Shown here piece after piece: positions 20,512-33,200 of a stretch of DNA of 64,000 nucleotides; within the stretch, counting starts at the first letter, position 1, and each line of letters starts with the position of its first letter. The notes under the pieces are model-generated. The model did no database searches. It saw only the letters and a list, made by a program, of their open reading frames with translations, and was not told the DNA's origin. A program made the translations under genes and the position numbers. Source of the DNA: Corylus avellana (lineage: Eukaryota > Streptophyta > Magnoliopsida > Fagales > Betulaceae); NCBI RefSeq assembly GCF_901000735.1, contig NC_081546.1, forward strand, positions 14,151,629 to 14,215,628. The letters are read 5' to 3'.

Positions 20512-22961
20512 GTTGAGAAAGGGACCTTCATGCAAATCCATCATTCAAAAAAAAACCTACATGAAACCCTACTTGCCATCTCTAAAACGGTGATGTTTCA
20601 AAGTAAATGTGAAAATATACTAAACCACAATTATTGATGGAGATGATAATTTACGAATTGAAACTAGTTATATATCCTAGCAATTATTGATGGAGATGAT
20701 ATCAAGTTTAACTGTGTAAGAATTAACAAGAAAACAAATTAAAAACTTCAAATACTATCTCCTAATCACCATTCCAACATACTTGCTTTGATTGCATTAG
20801 TATAGATAGGCATAAGGAAGCTACTCTTATTTGAGTGTTTAACAATCATCCTATTCCATAATAATATATTCAAACAATCATCCTATTCCATCATGTTGTG
20901 CACATTATAATGCTGCTTCTTTCAGTGTAAGATTAATTAAATCATAATAAATTTACATAGGCTTATGAAATGTCACGTTTTGTCCTGCAATCAAACTTGG
21001 AATAATAGTTACAAAATCCTTCATCGAGGTATAGGCTGGGGAACTAATTTAGTATAGCATAAAATATAATCCAAATATGGCATTAAATTGAAAGAACACC
21101 CCACAATCACAACACAAAATACTCAAATATAGAACACCCCAAAGAACACCACAAACTTTAGACGGAACACTTCAAAGAAAAATCCATTCAAATATCTTGG
21201 ATTTTCACAGCCGCATAATCAAACTAGAATCGGACTGGAAAACTTTCGAACTCATACCCAATCTACAAAGTCACAGAACACCCCAAAGAACAACATATTA
21301 TGCGGTTTTTAAAATCCAAGAGCTTAAATAAAAAAGTTTGACATGTTTAATTAAATGGGTCGGGTTAAAGTTAACCTATATCTATATATATAGTCTTATA
21401 TCATGTCTCGACATGACTCAAACCCAACATACGAAATTTAATGCTGGCAATTTTTGACATGACCCATAGACTCAACACAAACCCAACACGAAATTAGCGA
21501 ATTAGGATTGAAGGGTCTAACTCTTTTAATTAAATGAATTAAGTTAAGATTGAAGTATAAATCTTATATCTATAGTATCTTAAACATGGACAACTTATGA
21601 ATACTGAGTTAAAAACCATGCAAATGTAACGCTATTGTTTGACTAAATTATTAATAAGGCCCTGGTTGGAGAGAAACAAAAGACACTGAAAAAAAAACTT
21701 TTGAATGAGGACTTTTATTTTGACAATGCTACACTGGTGCAGCAGTTTGCTAATTAGACGACAAATTTAAAACCACAGGTACAGGTTTGTAAAAAGTAAA
21801 ATATTGAATCAATGCCACTTGAATACTAATTAAGGTACATTCATTATAAGGAACACATAGACAATATTAACGAACAGAAAATCAGAACAAATTAAGGTAC
21901 ATTCATTATAAGAAACACATAGACATTAGAACATTTTTTTACCTCCTTGGCCCCAGCATTTTTACCCAGTTTTGAATTAGATTTGTAATCATTATTGAAG
22001 AATCCTAATTGAAAACCAGTATACTTGTTGACAATTAGAAATTTCGGGTCAAAGCTATTTGTCACTATTAATTAATGAGAAGTTCAAGTTGTTTCATAGT
22101 TGTGTTAGAATGCATCGTTTTATGAAGAAAAACTTTTCATGTTCTTTAGTAGTTTTGGTTGCAAGTACTGCAAAATATGTTTAGCGAATCTTTTCTCAAA
22201 CTCAGAATCGGGGTGAAACTACTCCACATTCCCACACAAAACACTCCAAATAACATCACAAACTTAACAGAGAACACCCTAAAGAACACAGCAACACAAA
22301 ATCAGAATCTAAGCTATTTGGTCTTATTTTGCAAAATCGTCAATAAAAAATAAAAAGAAGCAACCAGATTGTGTAATTGGGACGTACCTTTGGGCGATCG
22401 GCTTTCACGAAGAGGGAGAGAAAGTTATGGAAAACCCTCAAACTCATATCCAATCTACAAACAATCAAACCAAAATCTATCACAATCAAACCAAAGTCAT
22501 CACTCAGCCTCACCCATATCCATCTCACCTAGAAGAAGGGGAAACAGGGGAGGGGAGGGGAGGGGATATCCACAAAACGGGAGATGGGAGAGTGAGAGAG
22601 AAAGAGTGAGAGAGGAGCTAACCTTGACATGACGGAGGCAAGCGGTCTACAAATAGAGATGCCATGTGGAACTGTGGTCTGCTGAGAGAGAGAGATAGTG
22701 GGAGAATGAAAAAAAACAAGTGGGAAGAAGTTTTGGGAAAATGAGCACGTGAGAGAAATAATAAAAAAATAAAATGGCTATGTGGACAGTTCCGCTATAT
22801 GTAGTGGGGACACTTTTCACAAATGCTCAAAATATCCATTTTGCATTTTTTTTTTTTTTGGCTAATCCAATGTTTTTTTTTTTTTTAAAAAAAAAAACTG
22901 ATTAGCCATTTTAGATAAAAATGCTATTTAGCTACTCTATTGTGAGTGTTCTTAGGCTTAC
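20512..22961. other. AT-rich intergenic stretch with small repeats
   Basis: No gene is supported. GAACACCCCAAAGAACACC-like words recur at 21130-21160 and 21275-21295 and in weaker form at 22255-22290. A direct repeat with AAGGTACATTCATTATAAG occurs at about 21833 and 21894. A G-rich run lies at 22540-22566. The region 22640-22960 resembles MITE debris, ending TATTGTGAGTGTTCTTAG, a motif common at plant MITE ends. Confidence 0.5.
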
Positions 22962-23193
22962 AGCTTGTTTGAGTATGCGTTTGAGGGGCTTAAAAGGGTG
23001 TATAACACTCACAAAGTTCGTTTGAAGAAAAAAATACCCGTTTTGTAAAAAAAATTGAAAGCATTTTTAAGGATCCAAAAAGTCTAAAAATGGTCAAAGC
23101 ACACTTTTGGTAAAAGCTTAAAAATTAAGCTTTTGCCAAAATGCATTTTTTGACTTAAAAGTTCTATTTTTCAAATACAATCCCAAACATGAT
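22962..23193. mobile_element. Small MITE, about 230 bp
   Basis: The left end AGCTTGTTTGAGTATGCGTT pairs with the reverse complement of the right end, AGATCATGTTTGGGATTGTA, with a few mismatches. These ends resemble a common plant MITE type with GTTTGGGA-GCGTTTG termini. There is no coding capacity and the superfamily is not certain. Confidence 0.5.
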
Positions 23194-24030
23194 CTTAGCC
23201 ATTTCTTATTTTTATCTAAAATAAATAAGCAAAACACTAAAAAATCATCTACATCCGATTATGCATCTCAAATGCAAAATACATTTTTGTTGCATTTCAT
23301 ATATCCATCTCATTAATCAATATACTATTTCTTTCTCCACATCTATATTTTTCCAAAATTTCCTCCCATTATTTCTCTCTTCACATCTATTTTTTCTCAA
23401 AAGTTGAAAAATAGGATCTTTAGGAAAAATACAATCCTTAAAAAAAATAAAAAAATAAAATTTAAATAATATAGATAAAAAAATAGATAATCGGATGTAT
23501 GATGTCTTTTAAAATTCATTAGCTAAACTAAATAAAGTAGATTTTAATTAGCTATTTTACATAAAAATATATAAAAACCAAAGTGGATACTCTTAGTCAC
23601 ATAACTAAGTAACATATCTAAGGATTAAAGTATATAATAATTGATAGTTAGTTTTTTTTTTTTTTTGGAAGTATAATTGATAGTTAGTTAAATGTTAATA
23701 TTTATACGCCATATCATTTATGTTATATTTATAAATATTTTAATATTATGAGTAACCTATATAAATATGTTACATAGGACGTATGTTATATAGGTCGTAC
23801 ATCTAACATATATATATATAATAGTGAGAGAGCTTAATGGGTGGAAGCCAAGTCAAGCTTATACGAGCGTAAGTCGAATCAAATTGATTAGTTTAGTGTT
23901 CAAATTTGGAAAATTTATTAAAAAATCGAGTCCGAGTCGAACTTTATCTGATCTCAACTCAAAGTTGTTCACGAGTGATTTTGTTACAGCCCTACATGTA
24001 GTTTTTGGTTTTTGGTTGAACAAAAATATA
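23194..24030. other. AT-rich upstream region of the mS35 gene
   Basis: No gene is seen. It contains A/T-rich repeats and a MITE-end-like AAGTGGATACTCTTAGTCAC at about 23581. Confidence 0.5.
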
Positions 24031-24193
24031 TGGGCCCAATTGTGGTTGGTGTAGAGTAGAAGGACGGAACGGTGGGCTTGACAGATTAAGCCCAAGTCAC
24101 TTTAAGCAGCGAGAGCATGGGTTGCTATAGATAACCCACACGCAAGAATAAGATCCAAAAATTCCAGTCCAGGTAAATGGGCCCAGTTGGGCT
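24031..24193 (+). promoter_or_regulatory. Site II-like TGGGCC/T cluster upstream of mS35
   Basis: TGGGCCCA occurs at 24031-24038 and 24178-24185, TGGGCT at 24073-24078 and 24188-24193, and the reverse AGCCCA at 24089-24094. Site II elements (TGGGCC/T) are known from Arabidopsis to be enriched in promoters of ribosomal and mitochondrial protein genes and are bound by TCP factors. The cluster is 190-350 bases before the mS35 ATG. The role here is inferred from motif and position. Confidence 0.55.
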
Positions 24194-24379
24194 GGACCTT
24201 CTTTACCCGTCCATCAACAAATTAGAACAAAAGCTGAATTTTTATGTTCCCTTTCCTTTCAAAATTGTACTGAAACTCCAAACATAACCAGGTACGTTTC
24301 CGCCTGCAAAGTGTTCGACAATAAGTCTCTTAGAAGTTCCGGTGCACTGTAAAAGCACACACTCACAGCTCGCCGCCAA

Positions 24380-25360
24380 ATGAGAGGAAGCATAGGAAGA
24401 GCACTCTCTCTGCCGAACCCCGTTAACTTTTCCAATGCCGCAAGACAATCTTTAATCCCTTTCTCCAGTTCCTCCTCTCCCGGCGGCGGTGGCGGTGCCG
24501 GTCGTGGCCGTGGACGCGGTTCTGCTTCCACGCAGTTTGACTTCATCGCCCCAGGTAAGCCCGGGCCCGACCAGTCCGAGTCGAATCCGGACCCGACTCC
24601 TCCTGGACATGGACACGGGCACGGCCGCGGCAGACCCATCCCTTCTTCCCCGACTCTGACCCCCAACTTCTCTCCCTTCATTTCGTCCATCAAACCCCCA
24701 CCAGCTGGCCGCGGCCATTCAGTTCCACCGCCGCCAGACTCGGCGCCCAAGCAACCCATTTTCTTCAAGAAAGAAGACGGGCCTACACACGTTTCGGCCG
24801 CGGCTGAGAGCTTCCCTGATCGGAATCTACCTCCGAGCATAATCCCTGGACTGTCCGGCAGCGGTCGCGGAAAACCCCTGAAGCAACCGATCGCTGAGGC
24901 GCAAGTTGTTGAGGAGAACCGGCATGCCCGGGCCTCCCGAAAAACCCCAGCTCACGCCCCAGGTGAAAGAGGTGAAAGAGCGCAGAGGTTGACCCGTGAA
25001 GAAGCAGTGAAAAACGCGGTGGAGATTCTGTCGCGCGGTGGCGGCGGCGAGGGTGACGGCGAAGAGAGCATTGGTGGTGGCAGAGGAGGCAGAGGGTTCA
25101 GAGGGAGAGGTGGGCCCGGGCGGGGCCGAGGAAGAGGGATGTACAGAGGGAGGGGGAGAGGGAGGGGTAGGGAGTCGAGGGACGATGGGTATGGGGCGGG
25201 GCTGTATCTGGGTGACAATGCGGATGGGGAGAAGCTGGCGAAGACGCTCGGCGTTGAGACCATGAATCAATTGGTTGAAGGGTTTGAGGAAATGAGTGGG
25301 GCTGTACTGCCTTCGCCCTCGGAGGACGCGCTTTTGGACGCCATGGACGTCAATTATTCG
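24380..25360 (+). CDS. mS35: mS35 exon 1
   Basis: 327 codons from ATG 24380 to the donor TCG|GTGAGTAATC. It encodes the presequence, a Pro/Gly/Ser-rich linker, the Gly/Arg tract and the start of the conserved domain (LGVETMNQLVEGFEEMSG). Base composition is markedly GC-rich compared with both flanks. This is the first in-frame ATG giving a targeting-like N terminus. Confidence 0.88.
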
Positions 25361-28300
25361 GTGAGTAATCGTACTATTTGGGTTTTTGAGGAATTTCTGA
25401 ATGTTTGTTTGGTTGCCGAGAAAGTGTAGGGAAAATTGCTTAAATGTTAGTTGATTTGAGCTTTTCTTGATCGGCAAACAGGAGATGTTCCTGTAGGAAT
25501 TTGTTTGGTATCAGTTCTAGTTTTAATAAGTTAATTTTTTTTTTGGGCGGAGTTGGTTGTGATTATTGCTTTTGGACTACAGATTGAGTGTGAGCCGGAG
25601 TATTTGATGGGCGAGTTTGATCAGAACCCGGACATTGATGAGAAACCGCCAATTCCGCTGCGAGATGCACTTGAGAAGATGAAGCCGTTCTTGATGGCAT
25701 ATGAGGGGATTCAGAGTCAAGAGGAGTGGGAGGTAACGTTTAATGTCTTGTATTATTCTTTGATTGACGTGTTTCATGTTATTCAACACTGCTGCTTATT
25801 TAATAATGCCTTTACAGTTCGGTTTCAATTGAATTTTGATCCTTAAGGAAGATTTCATGGGATCTTTGAACTTATTCATCTACATTACAATCTATGTCTT
25901 GCTTTATGGGCCATCATAAACACTGATTCTTGGTAAATGTGCATGAGCATCTAGTTGACTTCTGTATATTCTTTTGTTTAGTCAATAGGGCTTGTTTACT
26001 CTGCACAATGAACTCATTTGATGCGATAGGCCTTGTATCAGGAACGATATAAACTATATTGTTGCTGATTGGTTCCTTTGTGTTTGATGATACATTTGAG
26101 AACTTGACATTGGACCAGAAACTGCATATTACAGGAATATGTTTACAACTGGAAAGCAACAAAAGCATTTATAATGGAGCATGTATTGATCATTGGAATG
26201 AGATAGAACTGAAGATGACCATAACTTGAAAGCTAACAAGTATCTCTTCAATGTTGACATCATTTGGACCTTGCCAAAGTACACATGACCTTCCAAACCC
26301 GATCTAGCCTAGTAAAGCTGAAGTACATTTAATATGGATAGCAACACTCATTTTAAAATGAATGGACATCAATTGAAAAGTAAAAATTTTAAGCCACAAA
26401 TGTCTTCATGATAAGATGGACCTTTTATGACTTTTAACAAACTGGTGTTGGTGATAAAATCCATTTTAAAATGAATAGACATCGATTATGATAAATATCA
26501 TGTAGTTATGTACATTTTAAGACCGTTAACAAGTAGTGTAGGTGACAGTTATATCCACCAATATCCAGTTATATTTGGTCTATATTCATAGTTGTGAAAT
26601 TATGTTGCTTTGACAACCTAAAGTTTCCAACTTGAGCCTTCTCTGGTCATTCAGCTTTGGTCAACAAAAAAGACTCTTTAATTGCAAGGCCAATGGGTTG
26701 TAGCCCAAATGGCACTTCCACCTTCTTGTAAGTTAGGGTGGTCAGTGTGAGGTCATTAGTTCTAATCCTGCAAGGTGTCACTTAAATTAGTGTGGGAATT
26801 TTTTTTTTTTCAAATGAAGTTTCTTTCTTCTTCTTTTCATTATCATTCTTTTAACAGCTTAAGAGTACATGTCCTTAGCAGTCAATTGGCTCTCTATTTG
26901 AAAACATCTCTAATGTCTTATCTATTTATCGATTGAACTTATGAAATACTAAATCAGTATATCTGGGAATTCATATTCACTTCTTGTGGTTAAGCTTGCA
27001 GCATCAAACTTATGATTCTTTTTTACTAAAGTTAGACTTATAAATTAAGTCTTGGTCAAGTTCTTTTTGAAATTCTAGGTATCATGGGGTTCACTTGCTG
27101 TTTTGCATTATACCAATGTTTTTTCTCGCCTTCAATGATAGCATAGAATTTGTGTCATACTGTCATGTTTTGGTGATTTGTACATAATACGTAGTTGCTG
27201 ATGGCAGTTTGGATTGGTTGACATTTTTTTTTTTTTTGATAAGTAATTGCATTTCATTAAAAAGTGCAAGAACACAATTCAAGTACATAGGAAGTATACA
27301 AGAGAAACACCTAATAATAAGAAGAAAAAAGATAAAAATGAAATCATGAAAGCTAGAAAAATGGAAGCAATCCAAGGCAGTCATTCGTGGTAAAGGGTAT
27401 TGAAGGAAAAAGCTTTTAATCCACCACCATCCTCTCATGTCCTTCAAAACATGGATTATTTCTCTCTCCAAATATACCACATTAGGCAGGATGGAACCAT
27501 CCATACTGCTGCACTATGAGGACTACCAGACTGCCCTCTCTAATAGACGAAGAGGTTTACCACTCGTCTAGGCATGATCCTATCTAACCCAAAAAGATTG
27601 AAAATAAAATTTCATAGAGCACTAGCAACCTTATAGGGGTGCAAGAGGTGATCAATGGATTCCCTACTCTTCTTGCACATGCAACACCAATCTACCATTA
27701 TAATATACAACTTCTTCAGGTTATACATAGTGAAGATCTTCCCTAACGCGGCCAAGCAAGCATAGAATGTCACTCTCAATGGAACATTATAACGCAAAAT
27801 ATTTCTCCAAGGGAAAGGATTACTTTCATAGGGAATCAGGACATTATAGAATGATCCAACATTAAACAATCCTCTTTAGGAAGGGCCCAACAAAGCATAT
27901 CTTCACCCTCTCGTCTCTATCTGAAGGAGTACAACAAATTAAACAACAAGGTAAAGAGATCCACATCCTAGTCATGTGTGAATTTGATAAAATTGACATT
28001 CCATTGATGAAAGTGTGGCGTCCCACATCGCTTGGGTATGGGGATGGGGGTGTGCTTATATGTATATTCACACCCTTCTTAACACAACGCATTTTCAAAA
28101 GTTGTGATGGCTATGTTCCTATTAGAACTCCGCAGTTAAACGTGCTTATGTAAGAGTAGTATCAGGATGGGTGACCTCCTGAGAAGTCTGGTTTTGGGGA
28201 GCTAAAAACGGACAATATTGTGTCATTGGGGTGGGGTGTTACAATTGGTATCAGAGTCATTGTCCAGCCTGGTGATTGTGGCATCCCACATTGTTTGGGG

Positions 28301-30176
28301 ACAAGGATGTGCTTATATGTATACTCGCAACCTTCTTGACACAACACGTTTTAAAAAGCTGTGATGGCCATCAACTTATTAGAACTTTATTGTTAAGCGT
28401 GCTTATGCGAGAGTAGTACCTGTATGGATGACCTCCTAAGAAGTCTGGTTTGAAAGAGTCAAAAGCGAACAATATTGTGTCGTTGGGATGAGGCATTACA
28501 AAAAGTCACTAGAAAATTTCAAATGGCAAACCACTAAAGCATCCTTAAAGCGAGCAATTTTGAATAATGCTGAAAACGTTGCCTTAAGGGTCTGATTCCC
28601 ACATGGCATGCCAAAATTTAATCTTGAAGCTATCACCAAACCTCAAATCTAATGTGACTAGAAAATTCCTTTTAGCCCCTCTTGATAGTTTTCCATAGAC
28701 CCATCCCATACGAATCATGAACATTATTAGAATACCATCCATCCCACAAGCTGCCACATTTCAAATCCACTATCACTTTCTAGGAAGCGTCTCTCTCATG
28801 CACTAGAAGTGTTTGGTCAAACATAAGTAAATTTCAGAACCCCATCCACCCGCACCCCCTAGAAATCGGAGAATGGACCTTAGATCAACTTACCATGTGA
28901 AATTTGAACTCTTCACCAATATCACCTTACAAGAAGTCCCGCAATAACTTCTCTATGCGATTGCAACACCAACAAGGAGTGGAAAAAGTGATAGCCAAAT
29001 GAAGCTCTATCTTCTCAATAATGCCATTCCAAATAGGTTTGACCTGAAATGAAGCTCCCAATGGAAGACCTATATACGTAATAGGCAAAGAGGAGACCCT
29101 GCAACTCAGAATACTAGCCAGACCATTAACATTGTTAACATTCCTACACCAATTCTGATTTAGCTAGATTAATCTTCAACCATGAGACAACTTTGAAGCA
29201 TAAGAACAAGTAACAAAGGTGATTTGGGTTTGCCCTATCCACAATATTGTCTAATTTTAACCACATCTTTGCAAACTTGAACTACCTTCTACCTCCATGA
29301 TAGCCTTAACAAGCTAGAAGAATGGGGAAATGATCCGAGCATAGTCTAGGTCGCCTCTTCTGGAACAAATCAAGAAATTGTTCTTCCCAATAAGGAGAAA
29401 CGAGAAGTCTATCAATTCTAGACCAAGAGGGTGTATCCTTATTGTTCAACCATGTAAAAGAACCAACAATAGGGATCCTAGAATTGGAATCGATCATCGT
29501 GACCTTATCACCGATGAAGTATGAGCTTGGAGATTGAAAGAAAGACTGTGTTTGAGTGTCTGTTGGCGAGACCTTTGACAGAGCGCCGTCAACAAGAGAA
29601 CTCACACCATTGTCCCCCGAAATCCCCTTTTGCTCTCCTCTCAATTGAACAACAGAAGCTACTGGACTCACCAACAAAGCATTCGAAAGTCGATCGGCTT
29701 GGACGAAGCGCACAAAGCCCACACCAACACCTGAACCCGACCCCAAAATGGATGAAACCCCAGCCCGTGATTTCACCCTCCACATAAGGGTGGGCTTAAA
29801 TATGGGCTAGATCGGGTGTCTAACCTTGGAGACTAGCGGACCCTTAACCGAAACACCTGCACCTTTTGCTTGGCCCTTCAGGGAGGGATTCTAAATCTCC
29901 AAAAAATTCCTTCGTTGTTGGGCTAAGCTTTGGCCCCATAGCAACTACCCCCACTGGGGTGACATTATTACCCGACCTAGAATGACTGAGGCCCACATCC
30001 AAATGATCAAGCAATTGGTCCAACTCTCCTCTTAGGCGCTCGAACTAGGCTCGCAGGTCATGAAAGTCACAACTGTCTCCTCCGACATGACACCCCCTTA
30101 AGCCGCTCGCGTATTCTGCCACGCAGACTGTCTGGCAGCCTCCTTCAGTAGAGAACAGGAATGTTGAGACGTGCCT

Positions 30177-30208
<32 letters not shown>

Positions 30209-33200
30209 AAAATCAGCAGAAAATGGTAGAAGGGGGAGGGAGGGAACAAACAAAAGAGGAATTTTGAGACGTACCTTGGGAGTGAGAGAAATTAAGAATC
30301 AACAGAAAATGGTAGAAGGGGGAGGGAGGGAGGGAGGGAACAAACAAAAGAGGAATTTTGAGGCGTACCTAGGGAGAGAGAAATTAAGAATCAGCAGAAA
30401 ATGGTAGTAATGTAGAAAAGATTACAATTATAGTGTATCAACCTCATACATCCATATAGTACTTAGACATGTAAAACAACATTTCTAACATTTGGTGGAT
30501 GACGGCTTCAATGTACATTTATGTGTCTTGCAATTGTTAAAATAGGGTAGAGAGACATGCCAGTGAATCTTATATATCATGCCAACCCCTCTTTTTTGTC
30601 TCAAAATATTAGAGCTAGGTATTACTGATAAAGTAGAAGTGTAAGCTTTGGTTCTACATATGTATCTAATTTGTTTCTGTTTCCTATCATCAACTTCTTG
30701 TAGTTAGTTCTGTTTTAGATGTCTTGCTTTTAATACTGTCAACTTTTGACAAATATAGGTTAGATTTAGAAAAGAGTAGACTACGATAATTACTAGCTGG
30801 ATCTTCTATAACACCCATGGGTTTTTGGCATTACTTATTAGGCAAGGTAAGGAGGCAGGTTAGTATTATCTGCAGTTAAGATTTTTTGTTTTACCCATGA
30901 GTGTAATTACAGGGGGATCATGGATTTTTTCACTTGGTTAGGTAAAGAGGCTGGCTAGATAAAGAGGTGCATTGTAGAAAAGAGGTTAGATACTTAGAAT
31001 GCATGAATTGAAGATGAAATACCCTAAATATCATATGGGAGCTGAATCCTTGAAATACCCTCCCTTCTCATTATCAAACATCGCGTGCAGTGTTTACCAA
31101 AGACCATTAATGTGATAAAGAGGTGCATTGTAGAGAAGAAGGAGCGTTGGTTAGGTTACTAGATTCTTCCATAATAGCCAATGGCAAAGGAATAGATACC
31201 TTGATGAAGTCTCTCTTTGTCTCCCCCTCCAATGCCCTTGGTTCATTTTTCTAGATTGTTTTTAATCATAATGGTTGAGCTGGGCCTGAGAAGAAATGTG
31301 ACATGTTAATTAATTTGAAAAACATTATTTGATGAAATTGCTCTAGAGGTGAGAGATGATGTGCTAAATATGAGATGAAGCAACAAGAGATCAAAGCCAC
31401 ATCTTTTGCCAGCTCAATTTCTCGTGTGCATGCATGTCTTATAACCATATATTTTGCCAGCTCTCTGTTTCTCATGTATGCATGCATGTATTATAACTTT
31501 GTTCTTTTCCTCCATGGTCTCTAAATGGTTACCTAATATGACATTTTTGATAAGTAAATGCAATTTATTAAAAAGCGAAAAAAGGCTACCTAAGTACACC
31601 GTATACAAGAGAAATACTTAGCTAGTAGAAGAAAAGAGATGAAGAAAAGTAAGAAAGCTAGAAATATTTTAAGTCAAAGGAAGCTGTCTAGTGATGGAGT
31701 CTTAAAGAGAAAATCTTTAGTTCTGCCATTGTCCATTCGTGGTTTTCAAAACTTAGATAATTTCTTTCCCTCCAATGACACCACATAATGGAACCATCTT
31801 CCAGATAACAGCATTCTGAAACCTACGAAAATCCCTAAATACTTTAGTGTAGGGTCCATTGAAGACTTAAAGAATAACTTATGTATGAGAGTGAAAGTCA
31901 TGATTAAAGCTGGCTGAATTCTATCTTATTTTCTTTAATAAATTATGCTCAAATTCTTTACCTTTTTTATGCTTCTTGGTACAAAGCCAACTTTTTCCTT
32001 TCATGTGTTAACCGCCGTTAATTGGATGATGACACACTATAAGAAATGCAGCTTATAAATTTTTAAATGTTGCACCACACATCCTAGCATTGGTCTTTGA
32101 ATTTGTAGCCTATAGACATTTTAAGCACTTTAGGCTTACAGTTGCATACTTGCTTGCTTTGGGCATGTTGAAATGTTGTAATATTAAGGAGTAGAACCGC
32201 TGTTAAGTGGATGATGACACACTAAAAGAAATGCATCTTATAGATTTGTGAATGTTGCACCACACATCCTAGCATTGGTCTTTGCATTTGTAGCCTATAG
32301 ACGTTTTAAGCACTTTAGGCTTACAGTTGCATACTTGCTTGGCTTTGGGCATGTTGAAATGTTGTAATATTAGTGAGTAGAAAGCGTTTCAATTAAGGAT
32401 CTGAGTTCAATATATATGATATTAAAGATGTGTTTGAATGATAATAAATTTTAAAGATGTATGATACTACATGCTTGGGCCACATCACACCCACCAACAC
32501 CATGACTGTGCCACTCTAAGTTGTGCCATATGCCAGCTCCCATACCTAAAAACAAAAAAATCGCCACCTAAATTGTAATAAAAATGAGAATAGGTATGCA
32601 TTAGGTTTGCTATCTGCTTGGTTGCTGAGAAATGAAAAAATTTACTTTGTTTTTCTCGGCAACCGACAGAGCAAGGGTTTTGGCTTTTCAGAGAAGACTA
32701 GAGCGGCTGCAGCGTCGAGACTTGGAGGTAGGTTACCATGGCTGTGCAGAAGGGGGAAGAGAGAGAGTGGGTTAGAGGCTTAAGGTTGGCTGTCTTTTGG
32801 GGTTGTTTTTGAGAAAAAAAAGGGGGGGAGGGTCGAGAAGGGGCAAGCGGGGCGGGTAAATTTTTTTTGAGCCATATTAATTTAGGAGGATTCTTTAGCA
32901 CACACTGCTTTTGTTGTTCCTTTCTGTTTGTTTTCATTTAAACTCTATTTACTTATCAAATAAATAGGGAAATTATAATGCCCATAGAGTTGTATTAGCA
33001 AATATGGATGCTGAAGTTATAATATCATTCTTATGTTATTGCTTATATATTGTTTGTTTTATGGGAATTATATGATGAGATTTGATCTTTTATTGCGATG
33101 GCAGAAATTATAGTACTCTTCTTGTGGGCTCTACAGTTCTTTCTGACCATTCTCATTTAACCAGGAAATCATGAAAGAGACAATGGAGAGAGTTCCATTG

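Larger units (their letters stand above)
28014..28500 (+). mobile_element. Cassandra-type TRIM with two LTRs
   Basis: LTR 1 is 28014-28243 (TGTGGCGTCCCACATCG ... GGGGTGTTACA) and LTR 2 is 28277-28500 (TGTGGCATCCCACATTG ... GAGGCATTACA). Between them lie only 33 bases, including the PBS TGGTATCAGAGTC (28246-28258), complementary to the 3' end of initiator tRNA-Met. Both LTRs carry 5S rRNA-like sequence, the hallmark of Cassandra. GAAAG (28009-28013) and AAAAG (28501-28505) are a target-site duplication with one change. It encodes no protein and is nested in the LINE relic. Confidence 0.9.
27224..30160 (-). pseudogene. Degenerate L1-type LINE in mS35 intron 2
   Basis: In reverse orientation, the T run at 27224-27237 and GATAAGTAATTGC correspond to the LINE 3' tail. 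Upstream on the minus strand come the zinc-binding-like RT tail (WCCMCKKSRESIDHLL, about 27640-27690), RT C-terminal remnants, and endonuclease remnants (VGSFTWLNNKDTPSWSRIDR and LCSDHFPILLAC, 29306-29480). ORF1-like sequence (ERLRGELDQLLDHLDVGL) lies at about 30000-30060. The central RT core is deleted and many stops and shifts are present. A Cassandra element is inserted at 28014-28500. It is antisense to the host gene. Confidence 0.8.

Noticed and set aside
24259..25477. Long open frames on the minus strand and other frames across mS35 exon 1 (up to 216 codons)
   Set aside because: They are by-products of GC-rich, stop-poor sequence; only the plus frame shows mS35 homology and correct splice borders.
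28116..28450. Two possible 5S rRNA genes
   Set aside because: Both lie in the LTRs of a Cassandra-type element, are diverged, and lack the full 5S sequence.
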